DNA of 64,000 nucleotides from Marinospirillum alkaliphilum DSM 21637 (GCF_900119735.1 NZ_FPJW01000002.1:310001-374000), one strand, 5' to 3'; shown: positions 16,839 to 27,394, counted from the first letter of the stretch. Numbers and translations: made by a program. Notes: generated by a model not told the origin, from the sequence alone.

Positions 16839-18260
16839 TCAGGCCGTTTGAGCGGCGGCTTTCTCAGAAGCCTTGCTGGACACAGTCATGTAGACGTTGT
16901 AAGCCATCAGCAGCATGCCGACCAGCCACAGAACGCCACCCAGCCAGCGAACCACAAAGCCTGGATGACTGGCTTCAACGGATTCAATGAAGGTGTACAT
17001 CAGGGTGCCGTCAGCGTTTACTGCACGCCACATGAGGCCCTGCATGATGCCGTTAACCCACATGGAGGCAATGTAGAGCACGGTGCCGACAGTGGACAAC
17101 CAGAAGTGCACGTTGATCAGGTCAACAGAGTACATTTCTTTCTTGTCGAATACTTTCGGGATCAGGTGATAAACAGCACCGATGGAAATCATGGCAACCC
17201 AACCCAGAGCACCGGCGTGTACGTGACCAATGGTCCAGTCGGTGTAGTGAGACAGGGCGTTTACAGTCTTGATGGACATCATCGGGCCTTCGAAGGTAGA
17301 CATACCGTAGAAGGACAGGGAAACCACCAGGAAACGCAGTACTGGGTCGGTGCGCAGTTTGTGCCAGGCACCAGACAGGGTCATCATACCGTTGATCATG
17401 CCACCCCAGGATGGAGCCAGCAGAATCAGGGACATGATCATGCCCAGGGATTGAGCCCAGTCAGGCAGAGCGGTGTAGTGCAGGTGGTGAGGACCAGCCC
17501 ACATGTACACACAGATCAGTGCCCAGAAGTGCACGATGGACAGGCGATAGGAGTAAACCGGGCGCTCAGCTTGCTTGGGTACAAAGTAGTACATCATGCC
17601 CAGGAAGCCGGCGGTCAGGAAGAAACCTACCGCGTTGTGACCATACCACCACTGCACCATGGCATCCGTAGCACCAGAGTAAATGGAGTAGGAGTGAGTC
17701 CAGGTCACCGGGATGGCCATGCTGTTAACAATGTGCAGAATGGCTACGGTCAGAATAAATGCCGCAAAGAACCAGTTGGCCACATAGATGTGGGAGGTTT
17801 TGCGTACATAAATAGTGCCCAGGAATACGATGGCGTAACTCACCCACACCACGGCAATCAGAATATCGATCGGCCAGATCAGCTCGGCGTATTCTTTACC
17901 CTGGGTCAGACCCAGTGGCAGGGTGATGGCAGCCAGTACAATGATCAGTTGCCAGCCCCAGAAGGTGAAGGCAGCCAGACCATCAGAAATCAGGCGAGCC
18001 TGACAGGTGCGCTGGACCACATAGTAGGAAGTTGCAAACAGGGCAGAACCACCAAATGCGAAGATAACCGCATTGGTGTGCAGCGGACGCAGGCGTCCGA
18101 AGCTGGTCCAGGGGAGATCAAAGTTCAGTGCAGGCCAGGCCAGCTGGGCTGCGATCCAGACGCCGACAAGCATGCCGACGATACCCCAGACCACAGTCAT
18201 GATGGCAAATTGCCGAACCACCTTATAGTTATAGGTAGGGTGTTCAATTGCTGTGCTCAT
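16839..18260 (-). CDS. ccoN: cbb3 oxidase catalytic subunit I CcoN
   Basis: A 473-residue haem-copper oxidase subunit that reduces oxygen with high affinity and pumps protons. The haem b and CuB ligands are visible: a histidine in [22 protein letters not shown] with the CuB histidine, the pair in GPHHLHY, and the histidines in [11 protein letters not shown] near the C-terminus that bind the two haems. It is the first gene of ccoNOQP. An FNR/Anr box lies 74-87 bases before the start codon, consistent with induction at low oxygen by the fnr product encoded in the same window. Confidence 0.98.
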   Translation of the reverse strand: MSTAIEHPTYNYKVVRQFAIMTVVWGIVGMLVGVWIAAQLAWPALNFDLPWTSFGRLRPLHTNAVIFAFGGSALFATSYYVVQRTCQARLISDGLAAFTFWGWQLIIVLAAITLPLGLTQGKEYAELIWPIDILIAVVWVSYAIVFLGTIYVRKTSHIYVANWFFAAFILTVAILHIVNSMAIPVTWTHSYSIYSGATDAMVQWWYGHNAVGFFLTAGFLGMMYYFVPKQAERPVYSYRLSIVHFWALICVYMWAGPHHLHYTALPDWAQSLGMIMSLILLAPSWGGMINGMMTLSGAWHKLRTDPVLRFLVVSLSFYGMSTFEGPMMSIKTVNALSHYTDWTIGHVHAGALGWVAMISIGAVYHLIPKVFDKKEMYSVDLINVHFWLSTVGTVLYIASMWVNGIMQGLMWRAVNADGTLMYTFIESVEASHPGFVVRWLGGVLWLVGMLLMAYNVYMTVSSKASEKAAAQTA

Positions 18261-18733
18261 GTCAGGTTCCCATTACAGCAGTTAAGTTGGATGAATCCAG
18301 CGCCAAGTTTCGGGGAGCCGGGTCTCCCCAGCCATGATACATGTCAATGGATCAGGTGCATTCTAGCGCAGCGATAGAATGACCTGAACCTGAGTGGGCT
18401 GATTCCTTGGGATTTTTCTGATAAGAAAGCCTGATTGAGCGAGATATTCCTTTTATAACATGGTGTTACGTTTGCGCGTCAAAAAACCACATAGACGAAA
18501 GTCGACAAGCGGCTTGACGAACATTTTTTTCAATTAAAAAGAGGAGTTTTTTTAATTCCTGCCTTCTTATACTCATCTGAGCGAATAAAGTTCACTGAAT
18601 GATTCGGGTACTTGTGTTCAAAATTTGCTCGGCGATGTGCTCGGGATGCTTGTTGCTCAATTCCGGTTATGCCTTTTGATGTTATGGTGGTGGCGAGTGT
18701 TACCGAAGCGCTTGAAAGCATGTAAAAAAATAT
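18261..18733. other. Gene-free spacer between ccoN and the tRNA cluster
   Basis: About 470 bases without a convincing gene. It holds the FNR box above. A GGGGAG/CTCCCC hairpin lies at 18312-18329, between the box and ccoN. A T/A-only inverted repeat, AATTAAAAA / TTTTTAATT, lies at 18532-18557. The right half is visibly AT-richer than the surrounding genes. A 63-codon open frame on the minus strand (18530-18721) lacks a ribosome binding site and recognisable features and is not annotated as a gene. Confidence 0.6.
18334..18347. promoter_or_regulatory. FNR/Anr box of the ccoN promoter
   Basis: ATGAT-ACAT-GTCAA matches the Anr consensus TTGAT-N4-(G/A)TCAA at nine of ten defined positions; read from the other strand it is TTGAC-ATGT-ATCAT. 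If the box is centred at -41.5, as in class II FNR promoters, transcription of ccoN would start near 18299, leaving a leader of about 40 bases. No strong -10 is seen at that spacing, which is usual for activated promoters. Confidence 0.65.
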
Positions 18734-18761
18734 TTGACACTCGATAAAAAGGATGTAGAAT
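18734..18761 (+). promoter_or_regulatory. Sigma-70 promoter of the tRNA cluster
   Basis: TTGACA (18734-18739) and TAGAAT (18756-18761) with a 16 bp spacer, followed by a GCGC-rich discriminator, the form expected for a stringently controlled stable-RNA promoter. Transcription would start about ten bases before the first tRNA-Val. Confidence 0.85.
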
Positions 18762-18778
18762 GCGCAGCCACATGAGGC

Positions 18779-18854
18779 GGGTGGTTAGCTCAGTTGGGAG
18801 AGCACCAGCCTTACAAGCTGGGGGTCACAGGTTCGAACCCTGTACCACCCACCA
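18779..18854 (+). tRNA. tRNA-Val (UAC), copy 1
   Basis: A 76-base cloverleaf with acceptor arms GGGTGGT / ACCACCC, anticodon loop CTTACAA (anticodon TAC), T loop TTCGAAC and encoded CCA. The second copy at 19112-19187 is identical. Confidence 0.97.
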
Positions 18855-18915
18855 TTTTCAGGTTAGGTGACACAGTCTGAAAATGAGCCTTGTCTCATGT
18901 TTTGCTGCGTAATGC

Positions 18916-18992
18916 GGACCGGTAGTTCAGCTGGTTAGAATGCCGGCCTGTCACGCCGGAGGTCGCGGGTTCGAGCCCCGTCCGGTCCGCCA
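18916..18992 (+). tRNA. tRNA-Asp (GUC), copy 1
   Basis: A 77-base cloverleaf with acceptor arms GGACCGG / CCGGTCC, anticodon GTC in the loop CTGTCAC, discriminator G and encoded CCA. It is very close to E. coli tRNA-Asp in layout and identical to the next copy. Confidence 0.97.
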
Positions 18993-19021
18993 GACAGAAG
19001 CAATTTCTGAAGCATCAATGC

Positions 19022-19098
19022 GGACCGGTAGTTCAGCTGGTTAGAATGCCGGCCTGTCACGCCGGAGGTCGCGGGTTCGAGCCCCGTCCGGTCCGCCA
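19022..19098 (+). tRNA. tRNA-Asp (GUC), copy 2
   Basis: Identical in sequence to the first tRNA-Asp, which lies 29 bases upstream. The five bases before each copy (AATGC) are also the same, suggesting a recent tandem duplication or ongoing gene conversion. Confidence 0.97.
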
Positions 19099-19111
19099 CT
19101 TCAGAACACCT

Positions 19112-19187
19112 GGGTGGTTAGCTCAGTTGGGAGAGCACCAGCCTTACAAGCTGGGGGTCACAGGTTCGAACCCTGTACCACCCACCA
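19112..19187 (+). tRNA. tRNA-Val (UAC), copy 2
   Basis: Identical to the first tRNA-Val. It is only 13 bases after tRNA-Asp copy 2 and ends the four-gene transcript just before a terminator. Confidence 0.97.
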
Positions 19188-19190
19188 TTT

Positions 19191-19218
19191 AAAAGCCGCA
19201 CAGTGTTGCGGTTTTTTT
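19191..19218 (+). terminator. Terminator of the tRNA cluster
   Basis: Stem CCGCA / TGCGG with a six-base loop, flanked by AAAAG on the left and seven T on the right, three bases after the last CCA. It closes the tRNA transcript. Confidence 0.85.
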
Positions 19219-19340
19219 GTTTTTTCCCCCGCTTTTTCCTCTTTTGTTGCTATCCGCCTGCTTGTTGTGGTTTTTGCTGAACTTTCCAGGTGTCTGCTGG
19301 ATGTTATTTGACCGGCCCGTCATTATTTATCTTGAGTGTT

Positions 19341-19356
19341 TCAAACGAACGCTTGA
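19341..19356. promoter_or_regulatory. Candidate fatty-acid regulator (PsrA-type) operator
   Basis: TCAAACGAACGCTTGA is a 16 bp palindrome with one mismatched pair. It resembles the PsrA site (CAAAC-N4-GTTTG type) that controls fatty-acid oxidation genes in Pseudomonas-like bacteria. It overlaps a TTGACA at 19353-19358 that could be the -35 element of fadH, so binding would block transcription. Which TetR-family protein uses it is inference. Confidence 0.5.
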
Positions 19357-19383
19357 CAGCTTTTGTTGGATTCACAAGACTGA

Positions 19384-21447
<2,064 letters not shown>

Positions 21448-21469
21448 GAGGCTCCTTGGAACAGCGTGA

Positions 21470-23035
21470 TCAGGTGGCAAAGTATTGCTGCAGGTAGGTG
21501 TCAAAATCCACCTGATCTGCAGCCTCGATAGCTTGCTGCTGCTCCAGTGAGGTTCGGCTGAGTGCTTCCAACTGGGCCTGGCGGGCCGGGTTGATCGGGT
21601 TGGCCAGCAGTTGTTCACGCTGGGCACGTGCCAGTTCCAGTACAGCGGGAATATGGCCGCCACACTCTCTGACCAGCTGCAGCATGCGGGCTGAGGGGGT
21701 TAATGCCGGGTCATCAACTCGGGTTTGCTGCTGGTTCAGTGCATCACAGAAAGGGGTGGCTTCCGGTGTACCCAGATCCAGCAGCTGGCAAACAGGGTGA
21801 AGTTGTTGCAGCAATTCGCTGGCAGCCTGTTGCAGGCGTTGGTTGTTGATCAGGGTTCCAGTGTTGCGCCCATGGTTAACCACTGACTGCAGATTACTAT
21901 CAATGGCACGACAATCAGCATCGCTTAGAGGCGGGCTGTCCTGTAACAGACAGAAGAGCAGAAAGGCATCTAAAAAGTGCATTTGTGCAACGTCGATTCC
22001 ACCGGGTAAAAAGGGGTTGATGTCCAGGCAGCGCACCTCGATGTACTCCACTCCTTTTTCCTGCAGTGCCTGACTGGGTTTCTGGCCGCTGCGCGCAACC
22101 CGCTTGGGACGTATGTCGCTGTAATATTCGTTTTCGATCTGCAGGATATTGGCATTCAGCTGGCGGTATTCACCATCCACCTTGACACCGATTTTTTCAT
22201 AATCAGGATGGCGGGTGTGTATCGCCTGATGCAGTGTTTTTATGTAGTTATCCAGCGAGTTGAAGCAGACCTTTAAACTGGCTTGCACCTTGTTCTGATA
22301 ACCCAGATCGGACATGCGCAGGCTGGTGGCCTGTTCTGCTCCCCAGGTGTTAGGGGCCAGTGGTTGCAACGGGTGTTCAGTGCGTCCATTGAGGAAACTT
22401 TCATCCAGTGCCGGACTGGCACCAAACAGGTAAATCAGCAGCCAGGAGTGGCGGCGGAAGTTGCGAATCAGGCCAAAATATCGCTCTGAACGCCAGGCAT
22501 CATCTGCTGCGGTGGCTGGCAGTCCATCCAGTTCGGCCAGAAGTGGCCAGAGTGCATCAGGAAAGGAAACATTGTAGTGCAACCCGGCAATGCTCTGCAT
22601 GATGCGGCCATAACGCCAGTCCAGTCCGCGCCGGTAAACGTGTTTCATGCGCCCGACATTGGAGTTGCCATATTCTGCAATTCTGACACTGTTATTGCCG
22701 TTCAGGCGGCAGGGCATGCTGGCAGGCCAGAGCAGTTCCTGCTGTTCCAGTCGTTGCAGGCTGAAGCGATGCAGGTCCAACAGAAAGTCCAGCGTGTTTT
22801 CACAGCTGGAGCAGACAGGGGTAATAAATTCCAGCAGGGCTTCAGAATAGTCTGTGGTGATGTGTGGGTGGGTCAGTGTTGAGCCCAGAGCTTTGGGATG
22901 CGCTGTCTGGCTGATATCGCCCTGAGGTGTGGTCCGTAGAGTTTCCTTTTCAAGGCCGCGACGGATGCTGTTGAACAGGCCTTGTTCTGCTGCGGTTTGA
23001 AGGCCGCTCAGGCGTTGAGAAAAGTCTTGGGTCAC
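21470..23035 (-). CDS. gshA: Glutamate-cysteine ligase
   Basis: A 521-residue enzyme for the first step of glutathione synthesis. Family features include GLEKETLR near residue 28, HPKALGSTLTHPHITTDYSEALLEFITP (split here only for naming: residues about 43-72), NVGRMKHVYRRGL (about 126-138) and the metal-binding EVRCLDINPF. The start is a GTG at 23035, preceded only by a weak AAAGG, so expression may be modest. It lies downstream of the SapC-like gene on the same strand, with a long hairpin in between, and converges on fadH. gshB is not in the window. Confidence 0.95.
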   Translation of the reverse strand: MTQDFSQRLSGLQTAAEQGLFNSIRRGLEKETLRTTPQGDISQTAHPKALGSTLTHPHITTDYSEALLEFITPVCSSCENTLDFLLDLHRFSLQRLEQQELLWPASMPCRLNGNNSVRIAEYGNSNVGRMKHVYRRGLDWRYGRIMQSIAGLHYNVSFPDALWPLLAELDGLPATAADDAWRSERYFGLIRNFRRHSWLLIYLFGASPALDESFLNGRTEHPLQPLAPNTWGAEQATSLRMSDLGYQNKVQASLKVCFNSLDNYIKTLHQAIHTRHPDYEKIGVKVDGEYRQLNANILQIENEYYSDIRPKRVARSGQKPSQALQEKGVEYIEVRCLDINPFLPGGIDVAQMHFLDAFLLFCLLQDSPPLSDADCRAIDSNLQSVVNHGRNTGTLINNQRLQQAASELLQQLHPVCQLLDLGTPEATPFCDALNQQQTRVDDPALTPSARMLQLVRECGGHIPAVLELARAQREQLLANPINPARQAQLEALSRTSLEQQQAIEAADQVDFDTYLQQYFAT

Positions 23036-23093
23036 TGGGCGGTTGCCTTTGAATGGTTGAGCGCAATACTAGGATGAAACATGGCGCATCTTA

Positions 23094-23131
23094 GCCAGTT
23101 TCACTGCCTCCAACAAGTCAGTGAAACCGGC
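23094..23131 (-). other. Long hairpin between the SapC-like gene and gshA
   Basis: Arms 23094-23106 and 23119-23131 pair over 13 bp with one wobble and a 12-base loop. There is no T run after it, so it may stabilise the 3' end of the upstream message or act as a Rho-dependent or weak terminator. Confidence 0.5.
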
Positions 23132-23139
23132 TCTATCAG

Positions 23140-23844
23140 TTAGCCAGGTAACTGCCCCAGGTTGGAGAGTGACAGTAAGTGGGCATAAACCCAGGGTAGC
23201 CAGCCTTTGTGATGAAACTCCAGCACTGTGGCATCATCCAGTTGCATAAAAGCAGCTTCATCAATAACACGAAAATCCTTTAGCAGGATGTTGTTACCCG
23301 GCACCCGTACCTGCAGGTCCCTTCGAACCAGCAGTTTTAGCTCTAAAAGCCGATTGATAAAAGGCTGGGTGCGCTGCATGTCTTGATGCAGGGCTTCAAC
23401 AAAAGCCAGCACCTTTTTCAGTTGTTCGGTTTGTTCACCCTGTTCGGTAAACAGCGGCTCTCCTCGTTGCTCCTGATTAAAACCTTTCCAGCTGTCATCA
23501 AAACACAGTGTCTGGCGTGAGGCGTCGTCATCCTGTGCCAGAATAAAGGGATAACGGCGCACAAAGGCAGGGATGTAAGTGTTGCCTTGCCATTGGTTCT
23601 GATCATTCACAAACAGGTTTTGCTTTTCGCTGTACCCCATGATGGCTACGGCCAGCAGCCCGGCATCATCACCAGAAAAGAGGATGGGGTAATGGCGACA
23701 GGCAGCAAAAAATTCGGTGGCTGCCAGCGGAACGGCGGGGGTGCTGCGTGCAAAACCAAAGTCGTTGGTTAGTAGCTCTTGGTATAACTGGCGATGTTTT
23801 TCGCTATTCAGTGGCTGAATGCTTTTGTAAAACAGAAGGCTCAT
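23140..23844 (-). CDS. SapC-like protein
   Basis: A 234-residue soluble protein of the SapC family, first named from an S-layer-associated gene in Campylobacter. The conserved parts seen are EFFAACRHYPILFS near residue 45 and the NQWQGNTYIPAFVRRYPFIL region near 82-102. The C-terminal half (HKGWLPWVYAHLLSLSNL) is also typical. The biochemical function is not known; several members occur near peptide or protein-modification genes, but none is here. It lies between a CBS-domain gene and gshA, each separated by a hairpin. Confidence 0.8.
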   Translation of the reverse strand: MSLLFYKSIQPLNSEKHRQLYQELLTNDFGFARSTPAVPLAATEFFAACRHYPILFSGDDAGLLAVAIMGYSEKQNLFVNDQNQWQGNTYIPAFVRRYPFILAQDDDASRQTLCFDDSWKGFNQEQRGEPLFTEQGEQTEQLKKVLAFVEALHQDMQRTQPFINRLLELKLLVRRDLQVRVPGNNILLKDFRVIDEAAFMQLDDATVLEFHHKGWLPWVYAHLLSLSNLGQLPG

Positions 23845-23894
23845 GGTTTCCTTCCCTGGTTGGTATTCGGTATCGGAAGGGCCATGTTATCCAT

Positions 23895-23923
23895 CCGCGG
23901 CTGTTCTGTGAAGGCAGCCGCGG
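23895..23923 (-). other. Hairpin between the CBS gene and the SapC-like gene
   Basis: Perfect 9 bp GC-rich arms CCGCGGCTG / CAGCCGCGG with an 11-base loop, just after the CBS gene's stop. No T run follows on the minus strand. It could be a transcript-end stabiliser or a partial terminator. Confidence 0.5.
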
Positions 23924-23939
23924 AATATTTGAAGGGGTA

Positions 23940-24356
23940 TCAGACTCTGGCCGCTTCACTGCGATTACTGATCAAGGCTTTGAGTAGCAGTCCGCGGGTG
24001 ATGCTGCCGACCAGTTTGCCGTTTTCCACCACCGGATAAACCTTGGGTTTGTCAGGCTGAGACATGGTCTGAGCCAGCTCAATGATGCTGTCATCCGGGT
24101 CAACGCTTAGTACATCGGTGCGCATCACTTCGTGTACGGTGGATTTGCTGCTGCTGTGATAACTGGAGTCCAGCAGCTGACGCAGCAGGTCATGCTCGGA
24201 GACAAAGCCCACCAGTGTGCCGCGTTCATCAACTACGGGTGCACCCGGTAGTTTGTGTTGCAACAGGCCAGTGACTGCCTCTTCAACACTGCTGCTGGCC
24301 AATAGCCGGAAACTGTCATGAGACATGGCTTGGCGGACTCGAATATGCTGGGTCAT
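23940..24356 (-). CDS. CBS-pair protein
   Basis: A 138-residue protein made of two CBS domains and nothing else. The first spans about 8-60 (VEEAVTGLLQHKLPGAPVVD, then LVGFVSEHDLLRQL) and the second about 75-132 (DSIIELAQTM, YPVVENGKLVGSITRG). CBS pairs bind adenine nucleotides and report energy state. Its partner is unknown. It is 30 bases downstream of the lipoamide-dehydrogenase-like gene, probably co-transcribed, so a link to that enzyme is possible but unproven. GGAGAAA precedes the ATG. Confidence 0.88.
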   Translation of the reverse strand: MTQHIRVRQAMSHDSFRLLASSSVEEAVTGLLQHKLPGAPVVDERGTLVGFVSEHDLLRQLLDSSYHSSSKSTVHEVMRTDVLSVDPDDSIIELAQTMSQPDKPKVYPVVENGKLVGSITRGLLLKALISNRSEAARV

Positions 24357-24386
24357 GGTGTTTCTCCTTCTTTCTTTATAGTGGAA

Positions 24387-25799
24387 TCATTGTCTGATTC
24401 TTGCGGCCGCTGAGCGCAGGGCTGTGCGTAATCCTTCCTCCAGTGTTGGGTGGTAGAAGGGTTGTTGCAGCAGCTGTTCAAGGGTCAGTTGCTGCTGAAT
24501 ACTCCAGGCCAGCAGGTGGCCCAGATGCTCTGCTGCAGGACCCAGCATCTCCGCGCCCAGCAAAATGCCGCTGTTATTATCAGCATAGACGCTCAGGCGC
24601 CCTTTGTTAACTTGCATTACACGAGCGCGCCCCTGATTGCTGAAATCGGCTTCCCCGATGACAATTTGTTGTTTGCCAGGTTGATTCAGTAGCTGGTTGT
24701 AGCTGTTGCCAGCAATGGCCATCTGGGGATCAGTGAATACCAGGGTCAATGGCGTCCGGCGTGGCCTGGATTCAACCTTTGGCCAGAGTGCGGCATTCCT
24801 TCCTGCCAGGTGCCCTTCATCATTGGCTTCGTGTAATAAAGGACGATATCCGGCAGCATCACCGGCAATGAAAATATGAGAAGGGCTGCCGTCAAGGTTG
24901 GTGCACTGGGCGGTCAGTGGATTGGAAACGGGCAGGCCACGACGATCAAGCAGCAGGTTTGCTGCTTCCAGTTGTACCCGGTCAAGGTTTGATTGACGCC
25001 CGGTGGCGGCCAGCAGGTAGTCAAACGTTTTTGTTTGTGGTTGCCCGTTGGCATTGAGGTAGCTGATGGTTACGCCGGCAGGTGTTCTGCTGATGGTTTT
25101 CACCTCGCTGCCTAACTGTAAATCCAGCGTCTCTTCAAAGGTGGCCAGTGCTGATGCTTGCAGGGCAGGGTCTTGTAAGGGTCCCAGTTGACGGGTGCGA
25201 GCAAACAGGCTGACCTCTACACCCAGGCGTTGCATCGCCTGTCCAAGCTCCAGACCGATCACACCGGCACCGAATACCGCCAGACTGCGGGGCAGGGTTG
25301 GCAGCTCAAAGACCTGTTCATTGGTCAGTAGCCGGTCCCCGGCATTCAGGAGCTGTGATGGAATGTTTGGACGGGTACCAGTGGCAAGCAGGATGGTGCG
25401 TGCTTCAATCTGGTCTCCTCTGTCGGTTTTCAATCGGTTCGGGCTGACAAATTGCACGCTTCCTTGCAACAGGCTGTTGTCTGGCCAACCTTCAACTTCA
25501 CGAACTACACCCTGCACAAAGCGGTCTCGCTCTTTGCGCAGGCGTTGCATGACAGCAGTACCATCCACCTGGATGGTGCCAGGGTGGATACCCAGTTCAG
25601 GTGCTTGTTGCAATTGATGCGCGGCATCGGCTGCGGCAATCAGTAGCTTGCTCGGCATGCAGCCGACACGAGCACAGGTGGTTCCCAGGGGGCCGTTTTC
25701 AATCAGTAGTGGCTGAAGTCCGGCCTTGCGTGCAGCCTTGTATGCACTCATGCCTGCAGTGCCTGCACCGATAATGGCCAGGTCGGTTTGGTATTGCAT
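24387..25799 (-). CDS. Dihydrolipoyl dehydrogenase-like flavoprotein
   Basis: A 470-residue pyridine nucleotide-disulphide oxidoreductase. The FAD-binding motif is IIGAGTAGMSAYKAA at the N-terminus. The redox-active disulphide is in TTCARVGCMPSK (CX4C), the NAD(P) motif is VFGAGVIGLELGQAM, and HPTLEEG near the C-terminus carries the catalytic His-Glu pair. These mark the Lpd branch rather than glutathione or mercuric reductase. No 2-oxoacid dehydrogenase E1/E2 genes are near, so it is an orphan copy whose lipoyl partner, if any, is unknown. The start at 25799 is chosen because GTGGAG lies directly upstream. It is followed by a CBS protein gene. Confidence 0.88.
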   Translation of the reverse strand: MQYQTDLAIIGAGTAGMSAYKAARKAGLQPLLIENGPLGTTCARVGCMPSKLLIAAADAAHQLQQAPELGIHPGTIQVDGTAVMQRLRKERDRFVQGVVREVEGWPDNSLLQGSVQFVSPNRLKTDRGDQIEARTILLATGTRPNIPSQLLNAGDRLLTNEQVFELPTLPRSLAVFGAGVIGLELGQAMQRLGVEVSLFARTRQLGPLQDPALQASALATFEETLDLQLGSEVKTISRTPAGVTISYLNANGQPQTKTFDYLLAATGRQSNLDRVQLEAANLLLDRRGLPVSNPLTAQCTNLDGSPSHIFIAGDAAGYRPLLHEANDEGHLAGRNAALWPKVESRPRRTPLTLVFTDPQMAIAGNSYNQLLNQPGKQQIVIGEADFSNQGRARVMQVNKGRLSVYADNNSGILLGAEMLGPAAEHLGHLLAWSIQQQLTLEQLLQQPFYHPTLEEGLRTALRSAAARIRQ

Positions 25800-25883
25800 A
25801 AAAACTCCACTGATCAATTATAAAAGTAACTTCTAATATATCATGGGTGACCAGAGTGGATGGGTTTTGGATTCAGCTTGTCT

Positions 25884-25889
25884 TATAAT
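25884..25889 (+). promoter_or_regulatory. Perfect -10 box before the EamA gene
   Basis: TATAAT at 25884-25889, about 34 bases before the preferred start codon. The -35 region is poor, so an activator or a weak promoter is likely. Confidence 0.4.
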
Positions 25890-25922
25890 TCGTTAACTTA
25901 AAATTTGATGGAGGTTTACAAG

Positions 25923-26807
25923 GTGGCGTATCTCTGGGGTGTGACCCTGTTGTGGGCCTTTTCATTCAGTCTGATTGGTGTGTATTTGTCCGGCACAGTG
26001 GATGCTTATTTTGCGGTGTTAACCCGCACCCTGCTGGCCAGCCTGGTGTTTTTGCCACTGATCCGCTTTGCCCGCATACCCATGCAGCTGGCGCTGCAGC
26101 TGATGTTTATTGGTGGTATTCAGCTGGGGGTGATGTACCTCTTCCTTTATCAGTCTTTCAGTTTTCTGAGTGTGCCGGAAGTGGTGTTGTTCACCATTTT
26201 TACACCGGTTTACATCACGCTGCTGAATGACTTGCTGAACCGGCGCTTTACCTTCTGGTATCTGGCCACCGCATCTCTGGCAGTGATTGGTGCCGGGGTG
26301 ATACGTTACAACGAAATTTCCACCGGTTTTCTGGTCGGTTTTCTGCTGGTGCAGGGTGCCAACCTGTGTTTTGCCTTCGGGCAGGTGGCTTATCGCCAGG
26401 TGATGCTGACTGAAAAACAATCAGGGCGTGAGGTGCTGGAGCATCGTGAGGTGTTTGGTTACTTCTATCTTGGCGCCTTGTTGGTGGCTGTGCTGGGCAT
26501 GTTGATCTGGGGGAACTGGGAAAAACTGCCAGTTACCACGACCCAGTGGGTGGTCTTGTTGTGGCTGGGATTGGTGGCTTCCGGTGCTGGTTATTTCCTC
26601 TGGAACAAGGGTGCTACACTGGTGGACGCTGGTGCGTTGGCAATCATGAACAATGCATTGGTGCCTGCTGGCCTGTTGGTGAATCTGCTGATCTGGAATC
26701 GTGAGGTGGACCTTACCCGTTTATTGTTGGGTGGTTTGATCATTTTGTTGGCACTGTGGATTAATGAAAAACTGGTACGACCAAGGGTAGAAGTGCAGCA
26801 GGCATGA
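25923..26807 (+). CDS. EamA/DMT-family transporter
   Basis: About ten hydrophobic helices in two repeated halves (EamA domains around 5-135 and 145-285), the standard drug/metabolite transporter layout of about 294 residues. The second half has LVASGAGYFLWNKGATLVDA, typical of this group. The GTG at 25923 is taken as the start because GGAGG lies nine bases upstream; an in-frame ATG 18 bases earlier would place that site inside the gene. The substrate (amino acid, carboxylate or other metabolite) cannot be inferred. It is a single gene, divergent from the lipoamide-dehydrogenase-like gene. Confidence 0.85.
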   Translation: MAYLWGVTLLWAFSFSLIGVYLSGTVDAYFAVLTRTLLASLVFLPLIRFARIPMQLALQLMFIGGIQLGVMYLFLYQSFSFLSVPEVVLFTIFTPVYITLLNDLLNRRFTFWYLATASLAVIGAGVIRYNEISTGFLVGFLLVQGANLCFAFGQVAYRQVMLTEKQSGREVLEHREVFGYFYLGALLVAVLGMLIWGNWEKLPVTTTQWVVLLWLGLVASGAGYFLWNKGATLVDAGALAIMNNALVPAGLLVNLLIWNREVDLTRLLLGGLIILLALWINEKLVRPRVEVQQA

Positions 26808-26893
26808 GGCAGGCGCCACTGGTAATCCCGGTGGTTTAAGTGTTTAATCAGCTTTTTCGGAATTGACCGATAAGTGATGCAAGGAGAGTCAAG

Positions 26894-27394
26894 ATGCTGC
26901 GCTGGTTACCCGCGGTGCTGCTGGGCTGGTTGGTTGTACCGCTGGCTTCGCTGTATGCCTACGATGATTATGATGCTATCCATTCTTATGTCAGTGGTGG
27001 TTTGCACCACTGGAGTTCGGAGGATTCCAGTGCACAAGGCCTGAAAATCCGTTTTGGCCAACAGCTGAATGCATTTGTCGGTGCGGAAATGCACTTTGCC
27101 ATTGGCGGTGAGGATCCAGACACGGAAACTTCGCTGGATCGTCTGTTTGGCCTTTATGCCAAATTCATTCTGCCGCTGGACAGTTTCAGCCCCTATGTGA
27201 AGTTGGGTGGCACCTCTGCCAGTCTGTCGACCGCCGGTGAAAGCAGTAGTGACTTTGAGATGAGTTATGGTTTAGGCGCTGAATTCAATATCACCGATCG
27301 TTTTTTTGTTGATCTCGAATACATGGTTTACCTGGAAACAGCCACCCTGGAGCTGGAAGGCTTCACACTGGGGATAGGCTATCGTCTGCCATGA
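26894..27394 (+). CDS. Small outer-membrane beta-barrel protein
   Basis: A 166-residue protein with a signal peptide (hydrophobic residues about 4-20, cleavage likely after SLYA). It then shows alternating hydrophobic and polar strands such as FGLYAKFILPL, FSPYVKLGGTSA and FFVDLEYMVYLETATLELEGF. This is the pattern of an eight-stranded barrel of the OmpA/OmpW-like porin superfamily. It ends GIGYRLP, so the usual final aromatic is two or three residues in from the end. A good AGGAGAG site precedes the ATG. Its stop overlaps the nadK start by four bases, an unusual coupling of a membrane protein with a cytoplasmic kinase. Its role is unknown. Confidence 0.8.
   Translation: MLRWLPAVLLGWLVVPLASLYAYDDYDAIHSYVSGGLHHWSSEDSSAQGLKIRFGQQLNAFVGAEMHFAIGGEDPDTETSLDRLFGLYAKFILPLDSFSPYVKLGGTSASLSTAGESSSDFEMSYGLGAEFNITDRFFVDLEYMVYLETATLELEGFTLGIGYRLP

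Noticed and set aside
16644-18377. A 577-codon open frame antisense to ccoN and ccoO
   Set aside because: It mirrors highly expressed, codon-biased genes, has no ribosome binding site and no recognisable protein features.
18530-18721. 63-codon frame in the AT-rich spacer before the tRNA cluster
   Set aside because: No ribosome binding site or conserved feature; the region is better explained as spacer.
26816-26834. Small hairpin after the EamA gene
   Set aside because: A 7 bp stem with a wobble and only three T; not enough for a terminator call.
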